Shown here one piece after another: positions 1 to 6,402 of a stretch of DNA of 7,028 bases; position 1 is the stretch's first letter; each line of letters begins with the position of its first letter. The position numbers and the translations under genes were made by a program. This DNA comes from Gammaproteobacteria bacterium (GTDB lineage: Bacteria > Pseudomonadota > Gammaproteobacteria > Poriferisulfidales > Poriferisulfidaceae): the NCBI GenBank assembly GCA_007571105.1, contig RKRZ01000167.1, positions 1 to 7,028 of the forward strand, in the 5' to 3' direction. The notes under the pieces were generated by a model, which worked only from the letters and a program-made list of their open reading frames with translations, did not search any database and was not told the DNA's origin.

Positions 1-1059
1 CTTGGCACGGTTGCGGATGTCGTGCCGATGGATCAGAACAACCGAATTTTGGTGGGGCAGGGATTGAACCGGATCCGAAGTGGCAAAGGTGCGCCTGGAA
101 TCATTTCACTATTGCGCTTCGGCAAACGCAACCCACGGCGTGTGTGCAGCGCCGATTTGGCCTTCGCAGTGGCACCCCGGATTAATGCTGCAGGGAGGAT
201 GGAGGATATTTCCGTGGGCATTCAGTGTCTGCTTGCGGACGGGCGTGTAGAGGCGCACCATCTGGCGCAGGAGTTGGATGGCATCAATACTCGCCGCCGA
301 GAGCAGCAAGGCGAGATGCAGGTGGAGGCGCGGCGCGCACTTGAGGATATGAAACTCGATGCCGAGGGAACGGTAGCGCTCTGTTTATATCGCTCCAATT
401 GGCACGAGGGCTTGGTGGGCATTATCGCGGCGCGCCTAAAGGAGGAATACGGCTTGCCGGCAATCGTGTTTGCCGATGCTCAAGGAGGCGTGCTGAAGGG
501 GTCCGGGCGATCCGTTGAAGGCTTGCATTTGCGTGATGTTCTGGTCCGTGTAAACCAGGAGGACCCGGAAATTATGGAGCGCTACGGAGGGCATGCGGCG
601 GCAGTTGGCCTGACAATCCAAAAGGACAAATTGGAAATCTTTCAGTCCCTGTTTGAGGCAGTGGTCGCTGAAGAATTTGCAGACGGACGCCCGAATGTTG
701 TTCTTGAGACGGATGGTGAGTTGAGTTCGGAAGAATTGACGCTCGAGAATGCGGAGTTCGCTTCAGAAGGCTTTCCTTGGGGCAAGGATTTTGGTGCGCC
801 CATCTTCGAGGGAGAGTTTGAAGTCCAGAAAATGGATGTGATCAAGAAGGCGCATACACGCTTTTATTTATCGCCCGTTGGAGCTCCGGAAATCAAGCTC
901 AAAGGCATGGCGTTTTCGCACGAACGGTTGGGGTGGGATCCGAAGGAGCAGTCGGATGTTGAACGACTTCGATTGGCTTACGAATTGCAGGTCGATGAGT
1001 ATCAGGGGCACCGTTCGCTGTTGTTGAAAATCCAGTACATCGAGAATCTGCAGCCGTGA
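1..1059 (+). CDS. recJ: Single-stranded-DNA-specific exonuclease RecJ, C-terminal part (5' end outside window)
   Basis: RecJ is a 5'-to-3' exonuclease on single-stranded DNA that acts in recombination and mismatch or base-excision repair in the cytoplasm. The reading frame is open from base 1, and about 352 C-terminal residues are visible; the family is usually about 570 residues. The fragment opens with GTVADVVPMDQNNR (residues 2-15), then PRINAAGRM (59-67), which match the end of the DHH core. The DHHA1 domain follows, with WHEGLVGIIA (134-143), GSGRS (167-171) and GGHAAAVG (from 196). The C-terminal OB-like domain runs to the end and closes with a segment like E. coli's YKLDINEFRGNRSL. The N-terminal DHH metal motifs lie upstream of the window. 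The ATG at 22 is an internal methionine, not the start. The TGA stop shares one base with the nadD start codon, which suggests coupled translation. Assignment is by recalled family similarity and is strong. Confidence 0.95.
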   Translation, partial: LGTVADVVPMDQNNRILVGQGLNRIRSGKGAPGIISLLRFGKRNPRRVCSADLAFAVAPRINAAGRMEDISVGIQCLLADGRVEAHHLAQELDGINTRRREQQGEMQVEARRALEDMKLDAEGTVALCLYRSNWHEGLVGIIAARLKEEYGLPAIVFADAQGGVLKGSGRSVEGLHLRDVLVRVNQEDPEIMERYGGHAAAVGLTIQKDKLEIFQSLFEAVVAEEFADGRPNVVLETDGELSSEELTLENAEFASEGFPWGKDFGAPIFEGEFEVQKMDVIKKAHTRFYLSPVGAPEIKLKGMAFSHERLGWDPKEQSDVERLRLAYELQVDEYQGHRSLLLKIQYIENLQP

Positions 1060-1676
1060 TGCGAGGCATTGTCGGAGGGATGTTTGATCCCATTCACTTT
1101 GGTCATTACAAACCGGCTCTGGAAGCCATGTCGGCGCTTGGAGTGATGGAGATGCTTCTCATCCCATGCGCCCGCCCGCCGCATCGAAAGCCTCCGCAGG
1201 TTTCGGCGCAGCACCGTTGGAATATGGTCAACATTGTGGCGGATGAGTCCCGGCTGATTGCAGACGACCGGGAGTTGAATCGACAGGGACCCTCTTACAC
1301 GTACGACACCTTGGTCTCTCTAAAGGCGGAGTCGGACATTCCCTTGTGCTTGGTGCTGGGAACCGATGCGTTGTCAGGATTGCCGCACTGGCACCAGGCC
1401 GAAGAAATCTTAGGCCTATGCCACATTGTGGCGCTTGACCGTAACGGGTCAGGGAGTGAAGAGTTGTTGCCGGAACCCTGGAAGAGCCAATGCACGCGAG
1501 ACGCCGAGGAATTGCGCCGGGCGGAGTACGGGAAGATATATCTTTTTGAGAGTACGCGCATCGACTGTGCTTCAAGCACAATTCGTGCGCAGATCCAGGC
1601 GGGAGAATCTCCCCGCTATTGCATGCCGGGTTCGGTGTGGTCCTACATTCAACGCCATCATCTGTACGGAGCCTGA
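1059..1676 (+). CDS. nadD: Nicotinate-nucleotide adenylyltransferase NadD
   Basis: NadD transfers AMP from ATP to nicotinate mononucleotide to make deamido-NAD, an essential step of NAD biosynthesis in the cytoplasm. The 205-residue product has the expected family length. The N-terminal nucleotidyltransferase motif reads GGMFDPIHFGH (residues 6-16), with both HxGH histidines present. LVLGTDAL lies at 98-105, followed by a Trp (111) in the nicotinate-site region. The C-terminal SSTIR (172-176) and the closing PGSVWSYIQRHHLY are typical. The usual Thr/Ser after GG is Met here. The ATG at 1059 is chosen because the motif then starts six residues in, as in homologues, and because it overlaps the recJ stop as TGATG; a GTG at 1056 would add one residue. 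No clear Shine-Dalgarno sequence precedes it, which fits coupling to recJ. Neighbour rsfS follows after 2 nt, a common nadD-rsfS pairing. Confidence 0.96.
   Translation: MRGIVGGMFDPIHFGHYKPALEAMSALGVMEMLLIPCARPPHRKPPQVSAQHRWNMVNIVADESRLIADDRELNRQGPSYTYDTLVSLKAESDIPLCLVLGTDALSGLPHWHQAEEILGLCHIVALDRNGSGSEELLPEPWKSQCTRDAEELRRAEYGKIYLFESTRIDCASSTIRAQIQAGESPRYCMPGSVWSYIQRHHLYGA
1668..1671 (+). promoter_or_regulatory. Shine-Dalgarno sequence for rsfS
   Basis: GGAG lies inside the last nadD codons, 7 nt before the GTG at 1679. That is an ideal spacing, and it decides the rsfS start in favour of this GTG over the more upstream in-frame ATG at 1619 and the later GTG at 1691. Confidence 0.7.
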
Positions 1677-1678
1677 CG

Positions 1679-2032
1679 GTGCCTGTCCGAGTGCCTGCTG
1701 ATACGTTGCGACAGCTGGTTACGGAAGCTCTGGATGATATGAAGGCAGAAGACGTCGTGGTGCTGGATGTCCGTGGGCGGACCTTGGTGACCGACTACAT
1801 GGTGATTGCCAGTGGGCGTTCCGATCGGCATGTCAACAGCATTGCGGACCGCGTGTTGGGGAAATTGCGCGATCACCGCATCGGCAAAATTGCGGAAGAG
1901 CGCAGTCGGGATTGGATTTTGTTGGACGCCGGCGACGTGATTGCTCATGTCATGCTTCCGGAAGTGCGACAGTTGTATGATCTGGAGAAGTTTTGGTCGG
2001 GTCCTCCGGACAAGACATCGCTTGAAGCATGA
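1679..2032 (+). CDS. rsfS: Ribosomal silencing factor RsfS (DUF143/Iojap family)
   Basis: RsfS binds ribosomal protein uL14 on the large subunit and blocks joining of the 30S subunit, which lowers translation under starvation; this role is known for the family. The 117-residue product aligns with E. coli RsfS over nearly its whole length: ALDDMKAEDVVVLDVRG (from 17), TDYMVIASGRSDRHV (38-52), RDWILLDAGDVIAHVM (77-92) and the closing RQLYDLEKFW (97-106). The start is GTG at 1679, 2 nt after the nadD stop, supported by GGAG 7 nt upstream. Starting at the ATG at 1619 would add 20 residues deep inside nadD with no family resemblance. The stop overlaps the maf start as ATGA. The gene rlmH, which usually follows rsfS, is not here. 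Identification is firm and the start is likely. Confidence 0.94.
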   Translation: MPVRVPADTLRQLVTEALDDMKAEDVVVLDVRGRTLVTDYMVIASGRSDRHVNSIADRVLGKLRDHRIGKIAEERSRDWILLDAGDVIAHVMLPEVRQLYDLEKFWSGPPDKTSLEA

Positions 2033-2637
2033 GTGCGCTCATTCTGGCATCGGCATCTCCACGCCGTGCCGAATTGTTGGTGCGTGCCGGCTTTGAATTC
2101 GAGGTGTCGCCGACAGATATTGACGAGACCGTGCACTCTGGAGAAGACGGGATTGCGCTGGTGCAGCGTTTGGCGCAGGACAAGGCGCGAGCTTGCCAAA
2201 AGGAGCATCCGGATGTCGTGGTTCTGGCCGCGGACACGGTGGTCTGGTGCGATGGAACACCGCACGGGAAACCCGCAGATTTTGCGCACTATTTCGCGGT
2301 AATGCAGAAACTCAGCGACCAGACGCACGAAGTATTCAGCGGCGTGTGTGTGCGGCATAAGGATCGTGAACAGGTGTTTCATTGTGTAACTCGTGTGACT
2401 TTTGGAGCTCTGCCGCAGGAATGGCTGGAGGCTTATTGGGCAAGTGGAGAGCCGCAAGGTTGCGCAGGCGGTTATGCCATACAAGGAGGGGCAGGAGAGC
2501 GAGTGCAGGAAATCGAGGGCAGTTATAACAATGTGGTCGGTTTGCCGGTACGCGAAACGACCGCAGTGCTGGCCGAATTCGGAGTGCACCCTGCAGGCAA
2601 CCCAGTGACGTCTCCGGCATCCGATGAGCGGTCTTAA
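2029..2637 (+). CDS. maf: Maf family nucleotide pyrophosphatase, YhdE type (dTTP/UTP pyrophosphatase)
   Basis: Maf proteins hydrolyse nucleoside triphosphates to monophosphates and pyrophosphate, and have been linked to septum inhibition and to removal of modified nucleotides. The 202-residue product begins LILASASPRR (residues 4-13) with the substrate-binding Ser and two Arg. It keeps Lys52 (in LAQDKAR), the catalytic Asp69 in AADTVV, Lys81 in GKP, and YAIQG (149-153) followed by GSYNNVVGLPVRET (164-177). The YAIQG...GSYNNVVGLP signature points to the YhdE (dTTP/UTP) branch and not the YceF (m7GTP) branch. One deviation is LSDQTHEVFSG (95-105), where homologues read LSGxTHxVxT. The tail after residue 186 is Pro/Ser-rich and probably unstructured. 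The ATG overlaps the rsfS stop by 4 nt and has no good ribosome-binding site, so coupled translation is likely. In E. coli yhdE is followed by rng and then yhdP; rng is missing here. Confidence 0.93.
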   Translation: MSALILASASPRRAELLVRAGFEFEVSPTDIDETVHSGEDGIALVQRLAQDKARACQKEHPDVVVLAADTVVWCDGTPHGKPADFAHYFAVMQKLSDQTHEVFSGVCVRHKDREQVFHCVTRVTFGALPQEWLEAYWASGEPQGCAGGYAIQGGAGERVQEIEGSYNNVVGLPVRETTAVLAEFGVHPAGNPVTSPASDERS

Positions 2638-2709
2638 AATAGCCCCAATTATTCCCGCATGGGCTTCGTTTGAAGAAAGCGCGCATTGTGCATGCGCGCA
2701 GCAGCAATC
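2638..2709. other. maf-yhdP gap with possible leader structure
   Basis: This is the only clear non-coding gap in the window, at 72 nt. It holds the perfect inverted repeat at 2679-2699, a small CTTC-GTTT-GAAG stem-loop (2664-2675) and a weak AGCCC/GGGCT pair (2641-2645 with 2661-2665) that would compete with it. I see no convincing sigma-70 promoter and no T-tract that would make either hairpin an intrinsic terminator. Read-through from maf into yhdP is therefore the simplest reading, but a weak promoter cannot be excluded. If yhdP begins at 2692 or 2686, the end of this gap is coding. Confidence 0.5.
2679..2699 (+). repeat. Perfect 8-bp inverted repeat (hairpin) at the yhdP start
   Basis: GCGCGCAT (2679-2686), loop TGTGC (2687-2691) and ATGCGCGC (2692-2699) form a perfect 8-bp stem with six G-C pairs. 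It lies 10 nt before the preferred yhdP ATG (2710) and contains the alternative in-frame ATG (2692) in its 3' arm. No T-run follows, so it is not a classical terminator. In mRNA it could limit ribosome access to yhdP or block 3' exonucleases after maf. A regulatory role is inference only. Confidence 0.55.
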
Positions 2710-5700
2710 ATGAATCGAGTCGTCTCTATTCTAAGCTGGGGTTTGGCCTTCCTGCTGGTTGCCTTGGCCTTGATCTCGACAGCCTTTCGCATGATGCTGT
2801 TCAGCCTGGACGATGTGCGTCCATTGCTGGCTCAAGAGATCTCGCAAGCGCTTCACGCGGAAGTGGAAGTGGGACATGCGGTGAGCGAGTGGGCGGGGGT
2901 GCAGCCGTACATAGTGGTTGAAGATTTAAAAATTCAGTTTCCGGAATCTCAGAAAGCACATGAGTTCGAGCGGGTCTCATTTACGCTGGATTTGTGGAGG
3001 AGCCTGAAGGCCTTTGCCCCGGTCCTTGAGGGGGTTGCCATAGAGGGAGGTGCCATCGAGGTGCAGCGATTGCCGGATGGCTCCTGGACTCTGGAAGGGT
3101 TGGAGTGGAACGACGAAGGCATCGGCGTGGACTTGCCGATGTCCGAGATTCGGGCCCGCAACATTGATTTGGTGCTGCATGACCTAGTGAGCCAGTCGCG
3201 TCTGCATGTCGGCACTATGGATATTGATGCTTCGCAGGGTTTGCTTGGCATCGACGTGCAAGCGCAGCATGTGGCCGCGGGTTCGGATATTGGCGCCGTG
3301 GATTTGCACGTGCAGGTGAATCCGTGGGGAGAAGTTGAGGCCAACCTGATCCTGCAGAAAACTGAATTGGACAAGATTGCGCCATGGCTTCCTTCCGAGG
3401 TGCAGGAAATGATTGGCCGCTTGCCGGCGGGTACCTGGATCTCCGTCGAGGCGAATACGGATTGGGAGTCCCGGGACTCAAAGTCTCTGGCCGCGCGTGT
3501 CACTCTGTCGCAGGAACAGGGCGCGTCAGATGAATGGCAGCGTTTGAAGCTGACGTTTGACTGGGAGCATAACGCGGGCCAGCACCGCACAGCCGTGGAA
3601 GAAATCGTCGTGGATGATTATGCGGTGGTGAACGCAGGTTATTTCGAGTCCACCGATGAATTGCTTTCCGCATACATCGGCACGCTGGATCTGGGGAGAA
3701 GTTTGGCTTTGGCGCAGCAGATCGGGCTTGAACTGGAGGATTACCTGCCGGAAATGGATCTTTCCGGCAAGGCGCATGACATGCACGGAGTCTATGACTG
3801 GAGCGAGCAGGCGTGGCGCTCCTTTCAGTTGCGTTTCGAGGGATTGAGCGCCGCGGGAGGTCAGGATGAACTGAGAGTCCGAAACCTGGATGGCGTCGTG
3901 ATGGGAACGCCGCAGAACTTGTCCGCCTCAATTGAATCGGAGGCTTTCGATGTTTCATACCCCCCTTTGAATATCAATAATTTCAGTCCCGGGTCTGTTC
4001 GGGCGACCGCGCATGTGTGGCGTGGGGGCAAATGCTGTCGCTGGCAACTGCAACATTTGGAGTTGGAGGGGCCGGTTGCACAATTGAAGGGGTCCGCTTC
4101 AGGCGACTCTGAAGGGCGATTGAGCGTAGATGCGCAAATCGAACGCGCGCATTTGCCGAAGTTCGCGCAATGGTTGCCGCCGGGCCTGTTGTTGGAAGCG
4201 GATGACCGTTGGGTGCGCAAGGCATTTCTGAAGGGAGACTTGCGCAAAGGTGCGTTGCAGTTTCGTCGCTCTCCAGAGCAAGCGGTGAGGGGGACGTTTG
4301 ATTTTTCCATGTCGAGTTTCGTAGATGCGCTAGATGTGGACTATGAGCCGGGCCTGCCGCCGATGCAGGGCTTGACGGGTCGGTTGGTCCTGAATGGAAC
4401 CTCTCTGCATCTATTGGGGGAATCTGCAAAGGTTCGGGATTCCCGATTGTCCAACATATCGGCCTACATTGAAGATTTGAATTTGATGTATTTGCACGGC
4501 AGCACTCACGTCAGCGGTCCATTGATGGATATGCCGGGCTATTTGCAGGACGTTGAGTATTTCGATGAGAGGGTGGCGAATGCAATGGGCTTTGAGGGGG
4601 TAGGGGAGTTGCAGTTGTGTTTGGGTCTTTCCCTGGATAAGCGGCTCAAAGTGCCGCCAGTAGTGAATGGGCATCTGGAAGTCGATGATGTGCGTATTCT
4701 GGTGCATGCCAATGACACCAGCCTGGATCGGGTGCAAGGAGAACTGCGTTATGCAGAGCGCCGCCTGAAGGGAGCACTGAAAGGGGATTTCGCCGGCATC
4801 CCGATCGACATGGGCGTAGATACTAATGCGATGGGTGAAGTGGAGTTGGACATGGATGTTCGCGCCTCACCTTTGGATTTTGTTGCGAAAGAATCGCGGG
4901 GAGAGTTTGCCTGGATCAAAGGAACTACGGATTGGGAGATTGGGGTGACCATGCCAGGGCCAGAGCAGACTTCTCGCCGATCTCAGGTCTTGGTGCATGC
5001 GAAAAGTGGATTGCAGGGAGTCGAAATTGATTTGCCGAAGCCGTTGGCCTGGGACGGTAAGGCAGGGACCATGCCTTTGGAGGTTAAGGCTGAAGTGAAA
5101 TTGGGCGAGGGAATTTGGTTTGATGCGAACTATGGCCAGAAGGCGCGGGCATTCCTGGAGACAGATGGAGAGACGACGGGAGGTGTGATTTTGCTGGGGG
5201 CGGGGGCGATTCCAGAGTATTCCAAAACGGATCTGATCGTAACCGGCAAGTTGCCGGAAGCGGATTTTCAGAACTGGTATGAGTGGCAGGAGCGTTATGC
5301 CGCCGGCACCATGGGCAGGCTGTCAAAAATTTCGGACCTGGAAGTTGAGCGCCTGCAGTTGTACGGATTTGATGTAGCTCAGGCTCGAGTGTCTGCTGAT
5401 TTCAAAGTTGCGGGCGGGCAATACACTTTGGATGCATCTGCGGTCAAAGGGCAGATCACGGTTCCAGAGCAGGAAGGACAGCCCGTGGTGGGTTCTTTTG
5501 ATCGGTTGATTCTGACTCAGGATGAAGTCGGGACGCTTCATGAAGCGCAGGACGATGAAATTGACCCGGGCAAGATCCCGCCGCTGGATATGAGTTTCAA
5601 AACTTTGAAATGGGGAGCGTATCCGTTTGAAGAAGTGCACTTGATCACGCGGCCAGAAGGGTCTCGATTGCTGATTGAAAAATTGTCCATGGGCTCCTAC

Positions 5701-6402
5701 AAGTCTCATATAGACCTGACGGGTCGTTGGGCCATTGAAGAGCAGGGACCTCAAACCTCACTGCAGGGCACCGTACACTCAGATGACATTCATGAGACGC
5801 TGGATCATTGGGAGATTGACAACCCGCTGCGCAATGGAATCTCTGATGTGAACTTTTCAATGCACTGGCCTGGAGGGTTGCCAGACTATGATTTCAAGCG
5901 CGTCGAGGGAAGCGCAAAGCTGAAGGCCCGGGATGGGCAAATTCGGCAGGTTGCACCGGAACTGGCGCGGATACTGGCGTTGCTGAACATGGAGATGATT
6001 TTTGATCGTTTGCGATTGGATTTTGATGATGTATTACGTGCTGGGTTCACCTATGAGACGGCTGAAGGGGATTTCACGATGCGCGACGGCAGCCTGTATA
6101 CGGAAGGCTTGCGTATCGTGGGTTCGTCCGCCCAGTTTCTGATTGCGGGACGAATTGGTGCGACTGAGGAAGACTTTGATTTGCGTGTTGTGGCAACACC
6201 GGAAGTAAGTGTGCTGTTACCGGTTGCGGCCGGTGCGGCGGCCGGTCCCATCGGGATTGCCGCGGCTTATCTGGGCAACAAGTTATTGGAACTGTTTGGT
6301 GCCGGCATTGACGATGCCTCGGTGGTGACGTACAAAGTTACCGGGCCCTGGTCGGACCCGGTAATCGAAGAAGTGCCGATTGTGGAGGGCCAGTCCGACT
6401 AA
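2710..6402 (+). CDS. yhdP: YhdP family AsmA-like protein (TIGR02099; periplasmic phospholipid transport)
   Basis: YhdP is one of the large AsmA-like proteins (with TamB and YdbH) that span the periplasm of Gram-negative bacteria and move phospholipids from inner to outer membrane; in E. coli it also affects cyclic enterobacterial common antigen. The 1230-residue product is close to the E. coli length of about 1266. A single N-terminal membrane anchor (about residues 4-26) is followed by more than 1100 mostly polar residues with the alternating pattern of long beta structure. The C-terminal AsmA2-like region is diagnostic: RLRLDFDDV (from 1100), the Ala/Gly-rich hydrophobic segment near 1169-1189, and YKVTGPW (1208-1214). 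The start is uncertain: ATG 2710 places two residues before the anchor as in homologues, while ATG 2692 or TTG 2686 would add 6 or 8 residues. No strong ribosome-binding site is seen for any of them. The only cysteines I find are a vicinal pair (442-443) and one at 637. The stop overlaps the convergent rne stop by 4 bp. Confidence 0.93.
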   Translation: MNRVVSILSWGLAFLLVALALISTAFRMMLFSLDDVRPLLAQEISQALHAEVEVGHAVSEWAGVQPYIVVEDLKIQFPESQKAHEFERVSFTLDLWRSLKAFAPVLEGVAIEGGAIEVQRLPDGSWTLEGLEWNDEGIGVDLPMSEIRARNIDLVLHDLVSQSRLHVGTMDIDASQGLLGIDVQAQHVAAGSDIGAVDLHVQVNPWGEVEANLILQKTELDKIAPWLPSEVQEMIGRLPAGTWISVEANTDWESRDSKSLAARVTLSQEQGASDEWQRLKLTFDWEHNAGQHRTAVEEIVVDDYAVVNAGYFESTDELLSAYIGTLDLGRSLALAQQIGLELEDYLPEMDLSGKAHDMHGVYDWSEQAWRSFQLRFEGLSAAGGQDELRVRNLDGVVMGTPQNLSASIESEAFDVSYPPLNINNFSPGSVRATAHVWRGGKCCRWQLQHLELEGPVAQLKGSASGDSEGRLSVDAQIERAHLPKFAQWLPPGLLLEADDRWVRKAFLKGDLRKGALQFRRSPEQAVRGTFDFSMSSFVDALDVDYEPGLPPMQGLTGRLVLNGTSLHLLGESAKVRDSRLSNISAYIEDLNLMYLHGSTHVSGPLMDMPGYLQDVEYFDERVANAMGFEGVGELQLCLGLSLDKRLKVPPVVNGHLEVDDVRILVHANDTSLDRVQGELRYAERRLKGALKGDFAGIPIDMGVDTNAMGEVELDMDVRASPLDFVAKESRGEFAWIKGTTDWEIGVTMPGPEQTSRRSQVLVHAKSGLQGVEIDLPKPLAWDGKAGTMPLEVKAEVKLGEGIWFDANYGQKARAFLETDGETTGGVILLGAGAIPEYSKTDLIVTGKLPEADFQNWYEWQERYAAGTMGRLSKISDLEVERLQLYGFDVAQARVSADFKVAGGQYTLDASAVKGQITVPEQEGQPVVGSFDRLILTQDEVGTLHEAQDDEIDPGKIPPLDMSFKTLKWGAYPFEEVHLITRPEGSRLLIEKLSMGSYKSHIDLTGRWAIEEQGPQTSLQGTVHSDDIHETLDHWEIDNPLRNGISDVNFSMHWPGGLPDYDFKRVEGSAKLKARDGQIRQVAPELARILALLNMEMIFDRLRLDFDDVLRAGFTYETAEGDFTMRDGSLYTEGLRIVGSSAQFLIAGRIGATEEDFDLRVVATPEVSVLLPVAAGAAAGPIGIAAAYLGNKLLELFGAGIDDASVVTYKVTGPWSDPVIEEVPIVEGQSD

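Noticed and set aside
1945..2589. Minus-strand open frame of about 214 codons opposite rsfS and maf.
   Set aside because: It lies wholly opposite two well-identified genes, has no family resemblance and no ribosome-binding context.
2659..2673. Mini open frame ATG-GGC-TTC-GTT-TGA in the maf-yhdP gap, possibly a leader peptide.
   Set aside because: It has only four sense codons and no ribosome-binding site or regulatory codon run; it is likely chance.
2600..2680. Promoter for yhdP, with TAAAAT at 2635-2640 as a possible -10 box.
   Set aside because: No acceptable -35 element lies 16-18 nt upstream, and the match overlaps the maf stop; the support is too weak to call.
2949..3590. Minus-strand open frame of about 213 codons inside yhdP.
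   Set aside because: It is a shadow of yhdP codon bias; the Ser/Arg/Cys-rich product is typical of antisense frames.
6218..6252. Clustered CCGGT/ACCGG inverted repeats near the end of yhdP.
   Set aside because: They encode the Ala/Gly-rich segment typical of the YhdP C-terminus; GC-rich Ala and Gly codons explain the repeats.
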